From Firmicutes bacterium UBA4049 (GTDB lineage Bacteria; Bacillota; Desulfotomaculia; Desulfotomaculales; Nap2-2B), in the NCBI GenBank assembly GCA_002382755.1, contig DFZT01000020.1, forward strand, positions 6,699 through 33,160: a stretch of 26,462 nucleotides of DNA, in the 5' to 3' direction. This document shows, one piece after another, positions 1 through 8,596 of the stretch (the first letter of the stretch is position 1; each line of letters opens with the position of its first letter). Made by a program: the position numbers and the translations under genes. The notes under the pieces were generated by a model that was not told the DNA's origin, made no database searches, and worked only from the letters and a program-made list of their open reading frames with translations.

Positions 1-3000
1 CATGAGAGACATCACCGATAGACTTCGCCAGTGCTGATAGGGACGGATTTTCTTTATCGACATATATTTCAAAAGCACTTACGAAGTTCTCAGTCTTGAT
101 ATAATCTGCAATTGCACCCACTATATCTGGGTCGTTTATGATTATCTCGCCTGCCTCCTTGACGGCATTAACTCTTTCCTCAACCTTGCCCTTGCTGCTG
201 GTCGTAAATGCCGTGCAAACATCATTCAGAATGGTCTCAATGTCATCTGCCTTCGGGTCGTTTGCAACGCGAACATACTCCGGCAATACCCAAAGCGGAA
301 CTCTTGCGGAAATAGCCTCAACACGCCCTTGAATCTGGCTCAGAACGCTTTCAACCGTCGCGTCCGCAATTGGCGTCGCTCCAAAAATTATCGGCGCTTT
401 CTCGATGAACCTCTTTTCCTCCTTCGAGAGACGGCAAATCAGTTTTTCTTTGTTACCCATTTTATTGCCGCCATCGTCCTTGACCACAGCTTCGATAATC
501 TCCTTAAGAGTTTTTATATCGAGCGGCTGGGTTAATTGCCCGTTTGTCCATTGGTAGTTCTTCTGCAAAATGTTGCTCAGACAGAAACCTAAGGCAAACG
601 CAGACAGTGCATTGTAGCGCAGACCATATGGCGCACGTTTGAGTTCGATGTACACAACACGGATGGATTGCTGACCACCCCTGCTTACCGTGTTTGAAAA
701 CTTCTTCTCAAACAGAGCGTGAATTGCCGCAAGCGGGTGATCTGGGTTTTGTGCGAACCAATTAGGGTCATCGGTTACGCCGCTTTTTTTCAGTGTGTTG
801 ACCAATTGCCCAATCGGACCCGAAGTGGCGTTAAACAGCATACCCGCTTCAGCGTAGGCTTGCAGAGAGCTGTTCCCAAAATGCGGGTCTTGGAAGCCAA
901 GGTGGTCAATGCCAAACCTCAGCGTTTTGCGGACATAGTTGGTAATCAGTTCCTTAAATTGATTCCAGCTTGTGTCTGAGGTCTCTATTGTGCCGTTGCG
1001 ATAGCGGTGAACGCGGATAACTGCATCGTTCTTTTGAAGTTCTTTGAACCAGTCATTTTCAATCCCGTCAAGTGCGTCGCGAATTTGCTTCTTTGCCGCA
1101 GTATCGTTCTCCGTCATATACTGGGCATACTGGCGGATGTACTCGCCCCAAAGATTTTTATTACTATGGCAGAATGACAGTTGCGGGAAAGTAAACATCA
1201 AAATGCGATGGTCGTTAAGCTGCCGCAGGATGCTTCCAATCTTCTGCGGGATTTGTAACTGTTCATCGTGGTCTTTGGCAACGACAAACCAAAGGCAGAC
1301 AGAACCATCATCTTTGTTTATCTTCGCAGTGTATCTGTCACGGGTAGCCTGATTGATATTCGTCAAGGTCGTATGGCTTGCGTCTGAAACACGAATATCA
1401 AACCTGCCGGAGCTATACTTGCGGTAATTCTTTGTATGCTCCTCAAGTTTAGACTCCGCTTTTTCGTGCAGCAGTTCGTGGAACTTATCCCTATATTTCT
1501 CGATATCCTCCGGCTTTACGGCCGAAATCGTAAACAAGGATATGTTCCCATTAGTAACGGAGAAGCAGTGTTTCTTTTCTAACTCCTCAACGATACCACG
1601 AGGGTCGGCGATTGTGCCATCGCCCTTAAACGACAGTTCTATGTTCTCCACGGTCGGTTTCAGTCTGTCATGGCCGCCGGGCGCAAGTTTATCAAGGAGG
1701 CAGAAAAGCAATACCGCTTTCAAGATGCGTAGCTCCGACGCGTCTTCCGTTTGGTTTTGGAACACACGGCCCCGCGTTTGCTTATAAAACGCACCGATGC
1801 CGGAAATTTCACTATCTAACCCCAAATCGTTACGGTCAACGAAATAGTGCCACAGGTAGTCCACAGTCAAGAACTGCTTGTTCGCTACTTCTGGACCTCC
1901 GGCACGGATAAAGTCTTGGAATTCCGTTCCATCCGCGCCACCTTTGAGATACTCGAAAAAACTGCGCTGGTTCGATTTTGCTTGCTCAGACAAATGCTTG
2001 AGTAGGAAAGCCGCCATCGGGTGAATCGGAAGAATATCATAGAAGCGATCGCGGTCGGGGTCATCTGTACCGTTAAACTTGTTGACGAGCGATGATACGG
2101 AATCCCACAGGTCATCTTTTGCATTTTTCCATTCGGCGGCAAGCGTCGTGTCCTTGACATCCATCATTGCGTGTTTGGCAAGACGGAAAGCCGTATCGTT
2201 CGGCATTTGAAGCTTGCGGAAGTAGAAGCGGTCGTTTGCCTTCTTCGCGCTGTCAGACCCCTCCGCCAAGTATGCCTTAATCTCCATATGGGTAACAGGT
2301 ACGAGGAAGAAACGGTTTACGCCCGGCGATTCCGTAACGTCCTCGAAAGTCTTCAACTGTTCCTTGTTCGCCTCGATAAATGGGTGGAACTCATCGAATA
2401 GGTAGACAACCCGTTTAAGGTTATTAGCCTGCAGAACCGCTTTAATCCATTTGCGGAACATCGGGACGTCAAAATCCAGATAGATAAAGTCCTTATGCAA
2501 AACGGCCTCAACGTCGTCAAGCAGTTTGGATGACGTGGTGGTGTTATTCATCGCATTGACAAGTTGGTCTACGGTTTTGATGCTCGAATCAAGGTAGGCA
2601 AGCTGGCTCTGAATGGAGTCGCGGGTTTTGAAGAAGTTAGAGCCTTCGCGCCGCACACGATCGATGACCATATCAAGGTTCGACATCGCCGGCACTGACA
2701 TACCTCGCTCCTGTAGGGCGGCAATGATGCCTTTTTCCAAACGCACCAGTAACCCATCGTCCGCGCCAATGCCGGAGGCGTTAAAGTCGTAGACGACAAG
2801 CGTTCCTTCCCCGCGTCTGTCGAACAGGGCTTTCTCAAGGCTGTCTCGGTCAGACAGTCCGTTGGAGGCGTGTTCTTCGAGCCATTGACGGACGCGGGTT
2901 TCATCGTCCATAAATAGCTTTTGTATGACAAGCGTGGCATTGGACTTTCCAGTGCCGTAGTTGCCGGTTATCCACACCGATTTCGCACCAGAAACGAGAA

Positions 3001-3145
3001 CCGATAAAAGCGTTTTACAGATGTCCTCGAACTCAGTATGCGGATAAAAATCGAGCCACCGATCAGGCGTCTTGTTTATTTCTGCGGCTGTCATTACCGG
3101 GCAATAATCGTCCGCGACAGTGAAAAAGTCTGAATAGTGTCTCAT
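1..3145 (-). CDS. BrxC/PglY-like P-loop ATPase, 3' end outside window
   Basis: This reading frame starts with ATG at 3145 and stays open to the window edge, giving at least 1048 residues. A Walker A motif, GNYGTGKS, lies at residues 61-68, and a Walker B-like VVYLFDEFH lies near residue 250. About 130 residues further on is the segment ILPIHPMAAFLLKHL followed by NQRSFFEYL, which resembles the conserved core I associate with BREX ATPases of the BrxC/PglY type. Length (1000-1300 residues for that family) also fits. It begins 4 nt after the stop of the PAPS-reductase gene, so it is the third gene of a minus-strand operon. In BREX systems BrxC is an essential cytoplasmic ATPase needed for modification and phage exclusion. 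The assignment rests on motif recall and on the neighbour; another defence STAND/AAA-type ATPase is possible. Confidence 0.7.
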   Translation of the reverse strand, partial: MRHYSDFFTVADDYCPVMTAAEINKTPDRWLDFYPHTEFEDICKTLLSVLVSGAKSVWITGNYGTGKSNATLVIQKLFMDDETRVRQWLEEHASNGLSDRDSLEKALFDRRGEGTLVVYDFNASGIGADDGLLVRLEKGIIAALQERGMSVPAMSNLDMVIDRVRREGSNFFKTRDSIQSQLAYLDSSIKTVDQLVNAMNNTTTSSKLLDDVEAVLHKDFIYLDFDVPMFRKWIKAVLQANNLKRVVYLFDEFHPFIEANKEQLKTFEDVTESPGVNRFFLVPVTHMEIKAYLAEGSDSAKKANDRFYFRKLQMPNDTAFRLAKHAMMDVKDTTLAAEWKNAKDDLWDSVSSLVNKFNGTDDPDRDRFYDILPIHPMAAFLLKHLSEQAKSNQRSFFEYLKGGADGTEFQDFIRAGGPEVANKQFLTVDYLWHYFVDRNDLGLDSEISGIGAFYKQTRGRVFQNQTEDASELRILKAVLLFCLLDKLAPGGHDRLKPTVENIELSFKGDGTIADPRGIVEELEKKHCFSVTNGNISLFTISAVKPEDIEKYRDKFHELLHEKAESKLEEHTKNYRKYSSGRFDIRVSDASHTTLTNINQATRDRYTAKINKDDGSVCLWFVVAKDHDEQLQIPQKIGSILRQLNDHRILMFTFPQLSFCHSNKNLWGEYIRQYAQYMTENDTAAKKQIRDALDGIENDWFKELQKNDAVIRVHRYRNGTIETSDTSWNQFKELITNYVRKTLRFGIDHLGFQDPHFGNSSLQAYAEAGMLFNATSGPIGQLVNTLKKSGVTDDPNWFAQNPDHPLAAIHALFEKKFSNTVSRGGQQSIRVVYIELKRAPYGLRYNALSAFALGFCLSNILQKNYQWTNGQLTQPLDIKTLKEIIEAVVKDDGGNKMGNKEKLICRLSKEEKRFIEKAPIIFGATPIADATVESVLSQIQGRVEAISARVPLWVLPEYVRVANDPKADDIETILNDVCTAFTTSSKGKVEERVNAVKEAGEIIINDPDIVGAIADYIKTENFVSAFEIYVDKENPSLSALAKSIGDVSH

Positions 3146-3149
3146 CTTA

Positions 3150-5537
3150 CTATTCCCCCAGTACTAAGTTTATAATATCTTCCAGCGTGTGTTTTTGTGG
3201 GTAAACTTCTAAGCCGTCATTGCCGTGGGTAAACGTCGTAGAGATATAATCGGGATAACGGGTACGCAAGCCCTCGCATTGTCTCTTGAACGTATCGGGT
3301 GTAATGCCGAACGCCACGAGCGGAGAAACAAAGGTAGAATCCACGTCAGCCGTGAGCAGTTCACGCACCGTGAAACTCCCACGCTCGGCAAGGTCGGCGA
3401 TAAGGTATAAACCGTAGAGAATGGTCAGCGGCTGCACGTCCTTTGCCTTGCGAGTTAAAGTCTTCATTGTGTTTCCTTTGGACTCGATCGAAACTACCCC
3501 GTCAGATTCTCCCAACGGAGAATTTTTCAGCATATTCTTCAGCGATTGCAACCCACCCTTTACCACCGAATCGGTCAATGTCGGATTGTTTTCCCTTAAA
3601 TTTCCTTCAAGCTGTTCTGGGGTATTAACTTGGTCAATGGTCGCTGAAGTCACGTACCAATTCACAAGAACTGAGTTGTTCGATAAGCCCATCCAAATGA
3701 AGTCCCACCCCAATGAGTACCGAACACCATATTTTTCAAACATAGAAACGAGTTTTGTCAGTGTATGCCCATCCGCATTTGTCAAAAGAGCTTCTTTGAA
3801 CCAATTCCGAGCAGCCGGAACCATGTTCTTGCCAAGCGGATGCCCCTCATACCAAGGGAAAAACATGTCCTTCAATTCGACTAAGGCAGAAACATAAGCC
3901 TCTTGCAAGCCGAATGTCTTGTAGGAATGGATTTTCACCATCTTTGATTGCGTTTTTTCTGGCTCTCTCATAGAAAAATACCTCCAACATGAATTATCAA
4001 TATCATAACAGTTACGGCACTTGATGCATTTGTTTCTATCAATTTTTAGTTTCCCGTTCTTGACAGTTATCGCACCATATACACATTCGGCTTCGCAACA
4101 ACGACACGCAACACAGGCTGAAACTTTTTTTAAGAACGAGCGAATCAATGGTAACATCACGGCTTTCTCGTCGTCTGAAGAAAATTCGAATGTTGCAATG
4201 CCACCGCCCGTATACGGGGCTTTATATGTGATTGGTATTCCGCCATCAATAGAGTGTGGAAGCTTTAATAGCTGCTGCTCGGTATTACGCTCTTTGACAA
4301 CTGTACCAATCGTTTTAATCCACTCGTAAAATTTCTCCTTTGAAAAGCTCGGACTTTGAAATTTGACCGTCAAGTCATCGGCACTTTCGAGTGTGCTAAC
4401 AATTGGTTCTCGCAAGACCGTGCCGCTTTTCCGAGCCTGCCAACCGTCACTCAAAAACTCAAATCTATCGTCAGCATTGTTGAAAGACTTGGAACTCGTT
4501 TGAATAATGACATCGCAATAGTGCTTTACTTCGTGCGGATACATTTTGCCAATAAGAGCAATGTGGCTACCTGCCGATTCCGGACACATCAAGCAACCCA
4601 CGCGGGTCAAGCCCTTTTTGTATGCGCAATTGATAATCAGGTCGTTGGCGAAGATATACAGCCACAACTCATGCGCGCCCCAATCGAGAATTGGCATCCG
4701 GTTCATCTGTGAGGCGTTCTTTGCACCGTCCGTGGCATCTTCGTAAAACGAGCGGCTGTAGCTCTCATCGCCGCGAACGCCAACAAACGCCATAACCTTT
4801 ATAGCCGACTTGCGCAGTTTCTTTTTAAGGCACATCAGAGCGGGGGTGCTTTTATGTACCGAACAACACCACCGAATTGTGCGCGACGGTGGGGCAAATA
4901 CCCTCCAGTTCTCAAGAGCGGACGTTTCCGCTTTGGCGGTGATAAACTCGCGCTCTGGGTAGCGGGTCTTAATCTCTTCCCAAACCTTATAGGTATCCGG
5001 CAGTTCCATATCGGTGTCGGAAAAAACAACCGGCACGGAAAGCGGCAACACCCTGTGGCAGATATCGAGCAGAGCTAAGGAATCCTTGCCACCCGAAAAA
5101 GCGATGTAGGCGATATCGCAACGCTTTATGCTTTCATCATATAGTTCCTTAGTCCGGCGTTTTGCATCGGCGACAACGATGTCCATTATTTTGGCGTTCG
5201 CCGCCACCATTGCCTCCACGTCCACCGGCTCAAGTTTCATTTTGCCATCAAAGAATGTCTGTATATTCAGCGATTTTCCGTACTGCGTATTATTAAGCTG
5301 CGCTACTTTACGCCCGCAGGGTTCGCCTTTCTCGTCAACGTCTGCTATCAGATATGTATTCTTCATACCCCACATCAGCGGGCGGGTCTCGTGGCGGTCG
5401 TATTCAAAATAACGCCCAAGCCCAGTGAGCGAAAGTTCCGGGGCGAATACGGGACGTATTTCACTCGCCATATATTTTCCAGTCTGTGTAGTCAGCAGAT
5501 AACCACGCGTTTTTTTATCAAAGACATATGAGTACAC
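3150..5537 (-). CDS. BrxP-like PAPS reductase/ATP pyrophosphatase with fused ferredoxin domain
   Basis: The 795-residue protein starts with GTG at 5537, directly after the TAA of the upstream gene, with GGAGAGG about 10 nt before it. Residues 140-345 form a PAPS reductase/adenine nucleotide alpha-hydrolase domain: PP-loop SGGKDS at 148-153, a CC pair at 224-225, GVRGDES at 253-259 and CLMC at 315-318. Residues 475-517 carry two [4Fe-4S] motifs: C475, C478, C481, C485, then C504, C507, C510 and C517. Residues 535-795 form a separate C-terminal domain that reminds me of DUF4007. DndC uses related chemistry to put sulfur into the DNA backbone, and type 4 BREX carries a PAPS-reductase protein (BrxP) in place of the PglX methylase. 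A role in sulfur-based or adenylation-based DNA marking is therefore inferred, not shown. Confidence 0.75.
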   Translation of the reverse strand: MYSYVFDKKTRGYLLTTQTGKYMASEIRPVFAPELSLTGLGRYFEYDRHETRPLMWGMKNTYLIADVDEKGEPCGRKVAQLNNTQYGKSLNIQTFFDGKMKLEPVDVEAMVAANAKIMDIVVADAKRRTKELYDESIKRCDIAYIAFSGGKDSLALLDICHRVLPLSVPVVFSDTDMELPDTYKVWEEIKTRYPEREFITAKAETSALENWRVFAPPSRTIRWCCSVHKSTPALMCLKKKLRKSAIKVMAFVGVRGDESYSRSFYEDATDGAKNASQMNRMPILDWGAHELWLYIFANDLIINCAYKKGLTRVGCLMCPESAGSHIALIGKMYPHEVKHYCDVIIQTSSKSFNNADDRFEFLSDGWQARKSGTVLREPIVSTLESADDLTVKFQSPSFSKEKFYEWIKTIGTVVKERNTEQQLLKLPHSIDGGIPITYKAPYTGGGIATFEFSSDDEKAVMLPLIRSFLKKVSACVACRCCEAECVYGAITVKNGKLKIDRNKCIKCRNCYDIDNSCWRYFSMREPEKTQSKMVKIHSYKTFGLQEAYVSALVELKDMFFPWYEGHPLGKNMVPAARNWFKEALLTNADGHTLTKLVSMFEKYGVRYSLGWDFIWMGLSNNSVLVNWYVTSATIDQVNTPEQLEGNLRENNPTLTDSVVKGGLQSLKNMLKNSPLGESDGVVSIESKGNTMKTLTRKAKDVQPLTILYGLYLIADLAERGSFTVRELLTADVDSTFVSPLVAFGITPDTFKRQCEGLRTRYPDYISTTFTHGNDGLEVYPQKHTLEDIINLVLGE

Positions 5538-7919
5538 TTAGCTTGTTACCTCTCCAAAGATATTGTATTTCCACTCTCGGCGAGGTTCTGCTTTATAGAA
5601 TGCGGCTATGAGCCGCCTATAAGTATCCCAATCAGGCAGATTGTATTCTGCTTTGAAGTTTACGCCCAGTTTAAGTGAAAGAGTTATATGTAGAGCGTCT
5701 TGCGTCGGGTCAAGCCCGATGTCGCTAAGCCGCTCCAAAGCCTCGGCAAGCACCTCTGAAAAGTTCTCCGGCAAGCCGAGTGCGTCAAATGTCTGATAGC
5801 ATACGCTATCGTTTATTTCAACACGAATCAATTCGTCAGCAGCACACTGCCTAATTATCTTGCCAAGCAAGTCGGTAGAGAACGCGCAGAATTTGGTGTG
5901 CAAATCGTCCTCATTGCACGAGCCGTAATACTCCTCGATAATAACAGATACGATTTTTGTCGCGACTTCCTTAAATGTACTCCAAACCGCACCGTTGCTA
6001 TAACGCGCTATTCTGTTGCCGATATATGGGGCTTGAACGCAACGGATGCCGCTCTTACCAATTTGCTCATAGAAATTTTCAAAATCATCCGCATTCCGTA
6101 TGCAGTTTGGATTAACCTTGTCCTCATACAGCTTATAAAATTCGGGGATCTCAAAACAACCATACTCTTCAAGATAGCTGTCGGCAAAATCAATGATGTC
6201 TTTGCGAGTTGTGGTATCGGCAACTATGTCAATCAAGAAATAGATGCCATCATCTCTGCGGAACATTATGCGCTTTAGCGCTGACTGCATACACCTGTCA
6301 ATTTCCACGCCAGAGGCGCTTGAAAGAAGATTGACATAGGTAGTGTCAAAGCGGAAGCCCGAAGTATAGTTCTTGTTTAATGCATCGACCACGGCATCGG
6401 GAACGCTCGGTTCAGAAATAGCCACCGAATTCGCACTGAGCAACTCAGGGTAGTTTTCATCAAGGAATTCTTTCAGCATACGCAAAGAGCGTAGATACCC
6501 ACGCGCCGAACCTGACGGATTGTTGGTTTGGGTCGGGTTATCCGTATAGAAGTGCTCAATCGCATCATACGCCTTTTGCAGACCATCATCAGCGGTCAAA
6601 GCTTCCTCAAGCGTTATACCTCGCCTGTTGTTATATAAATAGTAGGCATCCGAATAGTGCATTGTAACCGTACCGCTGCTCCATTCGGGGTTATGCGTGG
6701 CGAGCCACGCTCGAAATGCATCACGGACGGTCTGCTGGGCAAACCGTGCGGAGTCGTCCTTGATTATATTCATTGGTCGCATTCCTCCCGCGCTTTGTTT
6801 CGGAACATATGTGATATTCACGTCGTTAAGGTCAACACCACAAAATTCGCAGAGTTTGCCTATCGTGAACACTAAATCTTTTATGCTTAGGTTAACATTT
6901 ATCCAGTAGCCATTCGAAAGTTGTCGTGCAGAAAACCTCGGCTTTTCTTTGAGCAAAAACTCTCGTTCGCCGTTTGGATACAGGCTCGTGTGATATAGCT
7001 CCATTGCTTTCGGCTTGCTCTGTAGAAAATCCTCTGTCAACGAAACAAGAACATCTCGCCAATTCCTGCCGGAGAAGCTCTTTCTCTCTACAACACAAGT
7101 TTGCGGGTCACATCCCGTGCAAAATTCAGGGTGAGCAAAATCGACATGTTGAGGCTCTGCGGTAAGCTGTCGCGGTATTTCTTTTGTTGTTTGGGATGTC
7201 GAGGCAATAACGACGCTTTGGACATTTTTCCCGGGTTGCCCGTTCTCTTCGAGATGTTCCATATAACGCCTGTATGCTGCTAATCCCGCTGAAAACTGAC
7301 CGTGCCACAATGTTCTGTTTACATCGGTATAGTTTGGTGACGCTTTGAATGCTATCCACAGCTCATCGAACTCCAACAAGGTGTGACATCCAAACACATT
7401 CCGGTTTTGCGAGTCTTCCAATATTAGCTTTCTTGGCGCATTCCGTAAAGCCCCCATATACGCTCGAGCAACGTTTTTTAAGTATAGAGTCCCGTTGGCG
7501 TTGGGCTGCGTAATCAACCAAGCGACAACAGAATCTGAGTTTATATCTTCTCGTATTATATTTTCAAATTCGATAGCCGCTTCCCCCTCTTTCTCTTCGG
7601 CGATAAATGCGACCGCTTTTTTGACAGCAAACGGTTTCTCTTTAAGAAACTTTGCATAAAGTTGCCCCACAAACGTAAAAACTTTGTAGGTATCTTTTTG
7701 CGTAATTCTCAGCAACTTTGCATCCATAACCTTCTGGTAGACAGTCTTGTAAACGCTCGGATTAGAAATCTCCCAGATGCTGCACGAATTTTTTTTGCTG
7801 ATTATATACTTGGAAACCTTGTCAAGACATTCAATTGCCACTTGTGGAGAAATCTTTTTGGCATTGCCGGCGACAAGCCATTTCTGGAATTCATCTCTCA
7901 TATCCAAAGAAGCGTACAT
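5538..7919 (-). CDS. Unrecognised multi-repeat protein, first gene of BREX-like operon
   Basis: I do not recognise this 793-residue protein. Numbering from the TTG at 7922 just before the ATG, it shows three copies of an approximately 90-residue helical module, at about 8-95, 130-226 and 398-489. Each opens with a pattern like F..WL or VVAWL and closes with a Tyr/Leu-rich helix ending in FLKE, YMEHLE or FLDE. The modules recall SAM-like core-binding domains of tyrosine recombinases. Residues 285-375 form another compact domain around LSNGYWINVNLS, preceded by a CxxCx(4)C cluster (C268, C271, C276) that could bind zinc. The C-terminal 280 residues look like mixed helical or winged-helix segments. 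It is cytoplasmic, with no signal or membrane segment. Its place ahead of the PAPS-reductase gene suggests a DNA-recognition or scaffold role. No good ribosome site precedes this start; an upstream leader ORF has one. Confidence 0.75.
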   Translation of the reverse strand: MYASLDMRDEFQKWLVAGNAKKISPQVAIECLDKVSKYIISKKNSCSIWEISNPSVYKTVYQKVMDAKLLRITQKDTYKVFTFVGQLYAKFLKEKPFAVKKAVAFIAEEKEGEAAIEFENIIREDINSDSVVAWLITQPNANGTLYLKNVARAYMGALRNAPRKLILEDSQNRNVFGCHTLLEFDELWIAFKASPNYTDVNRTLWHGQFSAGLAAYRRYMEHLEENGQPGKNVQSVVIASTSQTTKEIPRQLTAEPQHVDFAHPEFCTGCDPQTCVVERKSFSGRNWRDVLVSLTEDFLQSKPKAMELYHTSLYPNGEREFLLKEKPRFSARQLSNGYWINVNLSIKDLVFTIGKLCEFCGVDLNDVNITYVPKQSAGGMRPMNIIKDDSARFAQQTVRDAFRAWLATHNPEWSSGTVTMHYSDAYYLYNNRRGITLEEALTADDGLQKAYDAIEHFYTDNPTQTNNPSGSARGYLRSLRMLKEFLDENYPELLSANSVAISEPSVPDAVVDALNKNYTSGFRFDTTYVNLLSSASGVEIDRCMQSALKRIMFRRDDGIYFLIDIVADTTTRKDIIDFADSYLEEYGCFEIPEFYKLYEDKVNPNCIRNADDFENFYEQIGKSGIRCVQAPYIGNRIARYSNGAVWSTFKEVATKIVSVIIEEYYGSCNEDDLHTKFCAFSTDLLGKIIRQCAADELIRVEINDSVCYQTFDALGLPENFSEVLAEALERLSDIGLDPTQDALHITLSLKLGVNFKAEYNLPDWDTYRRLIAAFYKAEPRREWKYNIFGEVTS

Positions 7920-7980
7920 CAAGGAAGTCGACGCATCGGCGGGTGTTTCGGTTAATATTTAAGTTACCTAATGCAGTCAT
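7891..7980 (-). CDS. Short leader ORF or frameshifted true N-terminus
   Basis: An ATG at 7980 follows an excellent ribosome site (AAGGGGG, 7 nt spacing) and opens a 29-codon frame beginning MTALGNLN. It ends with TGA at 7891, inside the start of the 793-residue gene. The large gene is in the +1 frame relative to it and itself has no visible ribosome site. The leader may pass ribosomes to the large gene by translational coupling. Alternatively this ATG is the genuine start and a single-base indel or frameshift separates it from the body; the downstream frame is open back to a TAA at 7961-7959. Confidence 0.4.
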   Translation of the reverse strand: MTALGNLNINRNTRRCVDFLDVRFFGYER

Positions 7981-8550
7981 TCCTTGACCCCCTTCTTTCA
8001 ATCTTATTCTTTCGACGATCTGTCGGTGTTGCCGGTCACTTTATCCTGGACTAAATCCGTCCGTCAGTCAAATTAAAATGGACTAAGAAGAATAACCCTG
8101 TTGGTTACAAGACCAGCAGGGTTTTGTTCTTCGCCCGGTATAATTGCATGCATAACCACCTACGGTATTTCCCCCCTTGTCGCCCTCTGGAGTCCATGCT
8201 GTCCATTAGACCATGAGAAACTATAATTTAAATAAAAATATTCTTACTGATATATTGACAAAAACGATGGCTAAAGTTAATGTATATTAAGTAGATGAAT
8301 AGAATCATATTAATCTAATCGTAAAATTTTTATTTTCGCTCAACTAATTTTTCTCCGGTTCAGATGTAAATTGATCAGATTATTACATGATGACGGTGAG
8401 TAACGCCTTTTAACCTGGCTTTCCCATCAGTCAAGCTTGTAGGATGATCCAAGAATTATTTTTAATTAACTAATTAGAGGAGCATTCCTGTAATAAATAA
8501 AAACGGCCTTTGAAAAACGAGACGCTCATCAATACAATGGTAATGTGCTG
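7981..8550. other. Intergenic spacer between defence operon and IS element
   Basis: About 570 bp lack a convincing gene. The left part must contain the promoter of the minus-strand operon, but I see no clear consensus there. A stem-loop lies at 8095-8122. From 8220 onward the sequence is strongly AT-rich and contains a TTGACA (8255-8260) spaced 17 nt from TAATGT (8278-8283) on the plus strand. That could be a promoter, but no gene directly follows it; the transposase start is more than 300 nt downstream. Confidence 0.5.
8095..8128. terminator. Bidirectional intrinsic terminator-like hairpin
   Basis: ACCCTGTTGGT and ACCAGCAGGGT flank a 6-nt loop and form an 11-bp stem with one G-U pair. TTTGTTCTT follows on the plus strand, and AAGAAGAATA precedes it, so the minus strand also ends in a U-rich run. 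It sits in the spacer upstream of the defence operon, where it would insulate that operon from plus-strand or minus-strand read-through. Confidence 0.65.
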
Positions 8551-8596
8551 ATCATGGCTTGAAAGGCACAAAACCAAATTGAGGAGGCGTCTCTAT

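Noticed and set aside
3421..3897. Long plus-strand open frame of 158 codons
   Set aside because: It is antisense to the PAPS-reductase gene, and its sequence has no domain or ribosome site.
8392..8406. GACGGTGAGTAACGC resembles a conserved 16S rRNA segment
   Set aside because: It differs from the rRNA motif by a missing G, and the flanking sequence shows no convincing rRNA similarity; a chance match in an AT-rich spacer is more likely.
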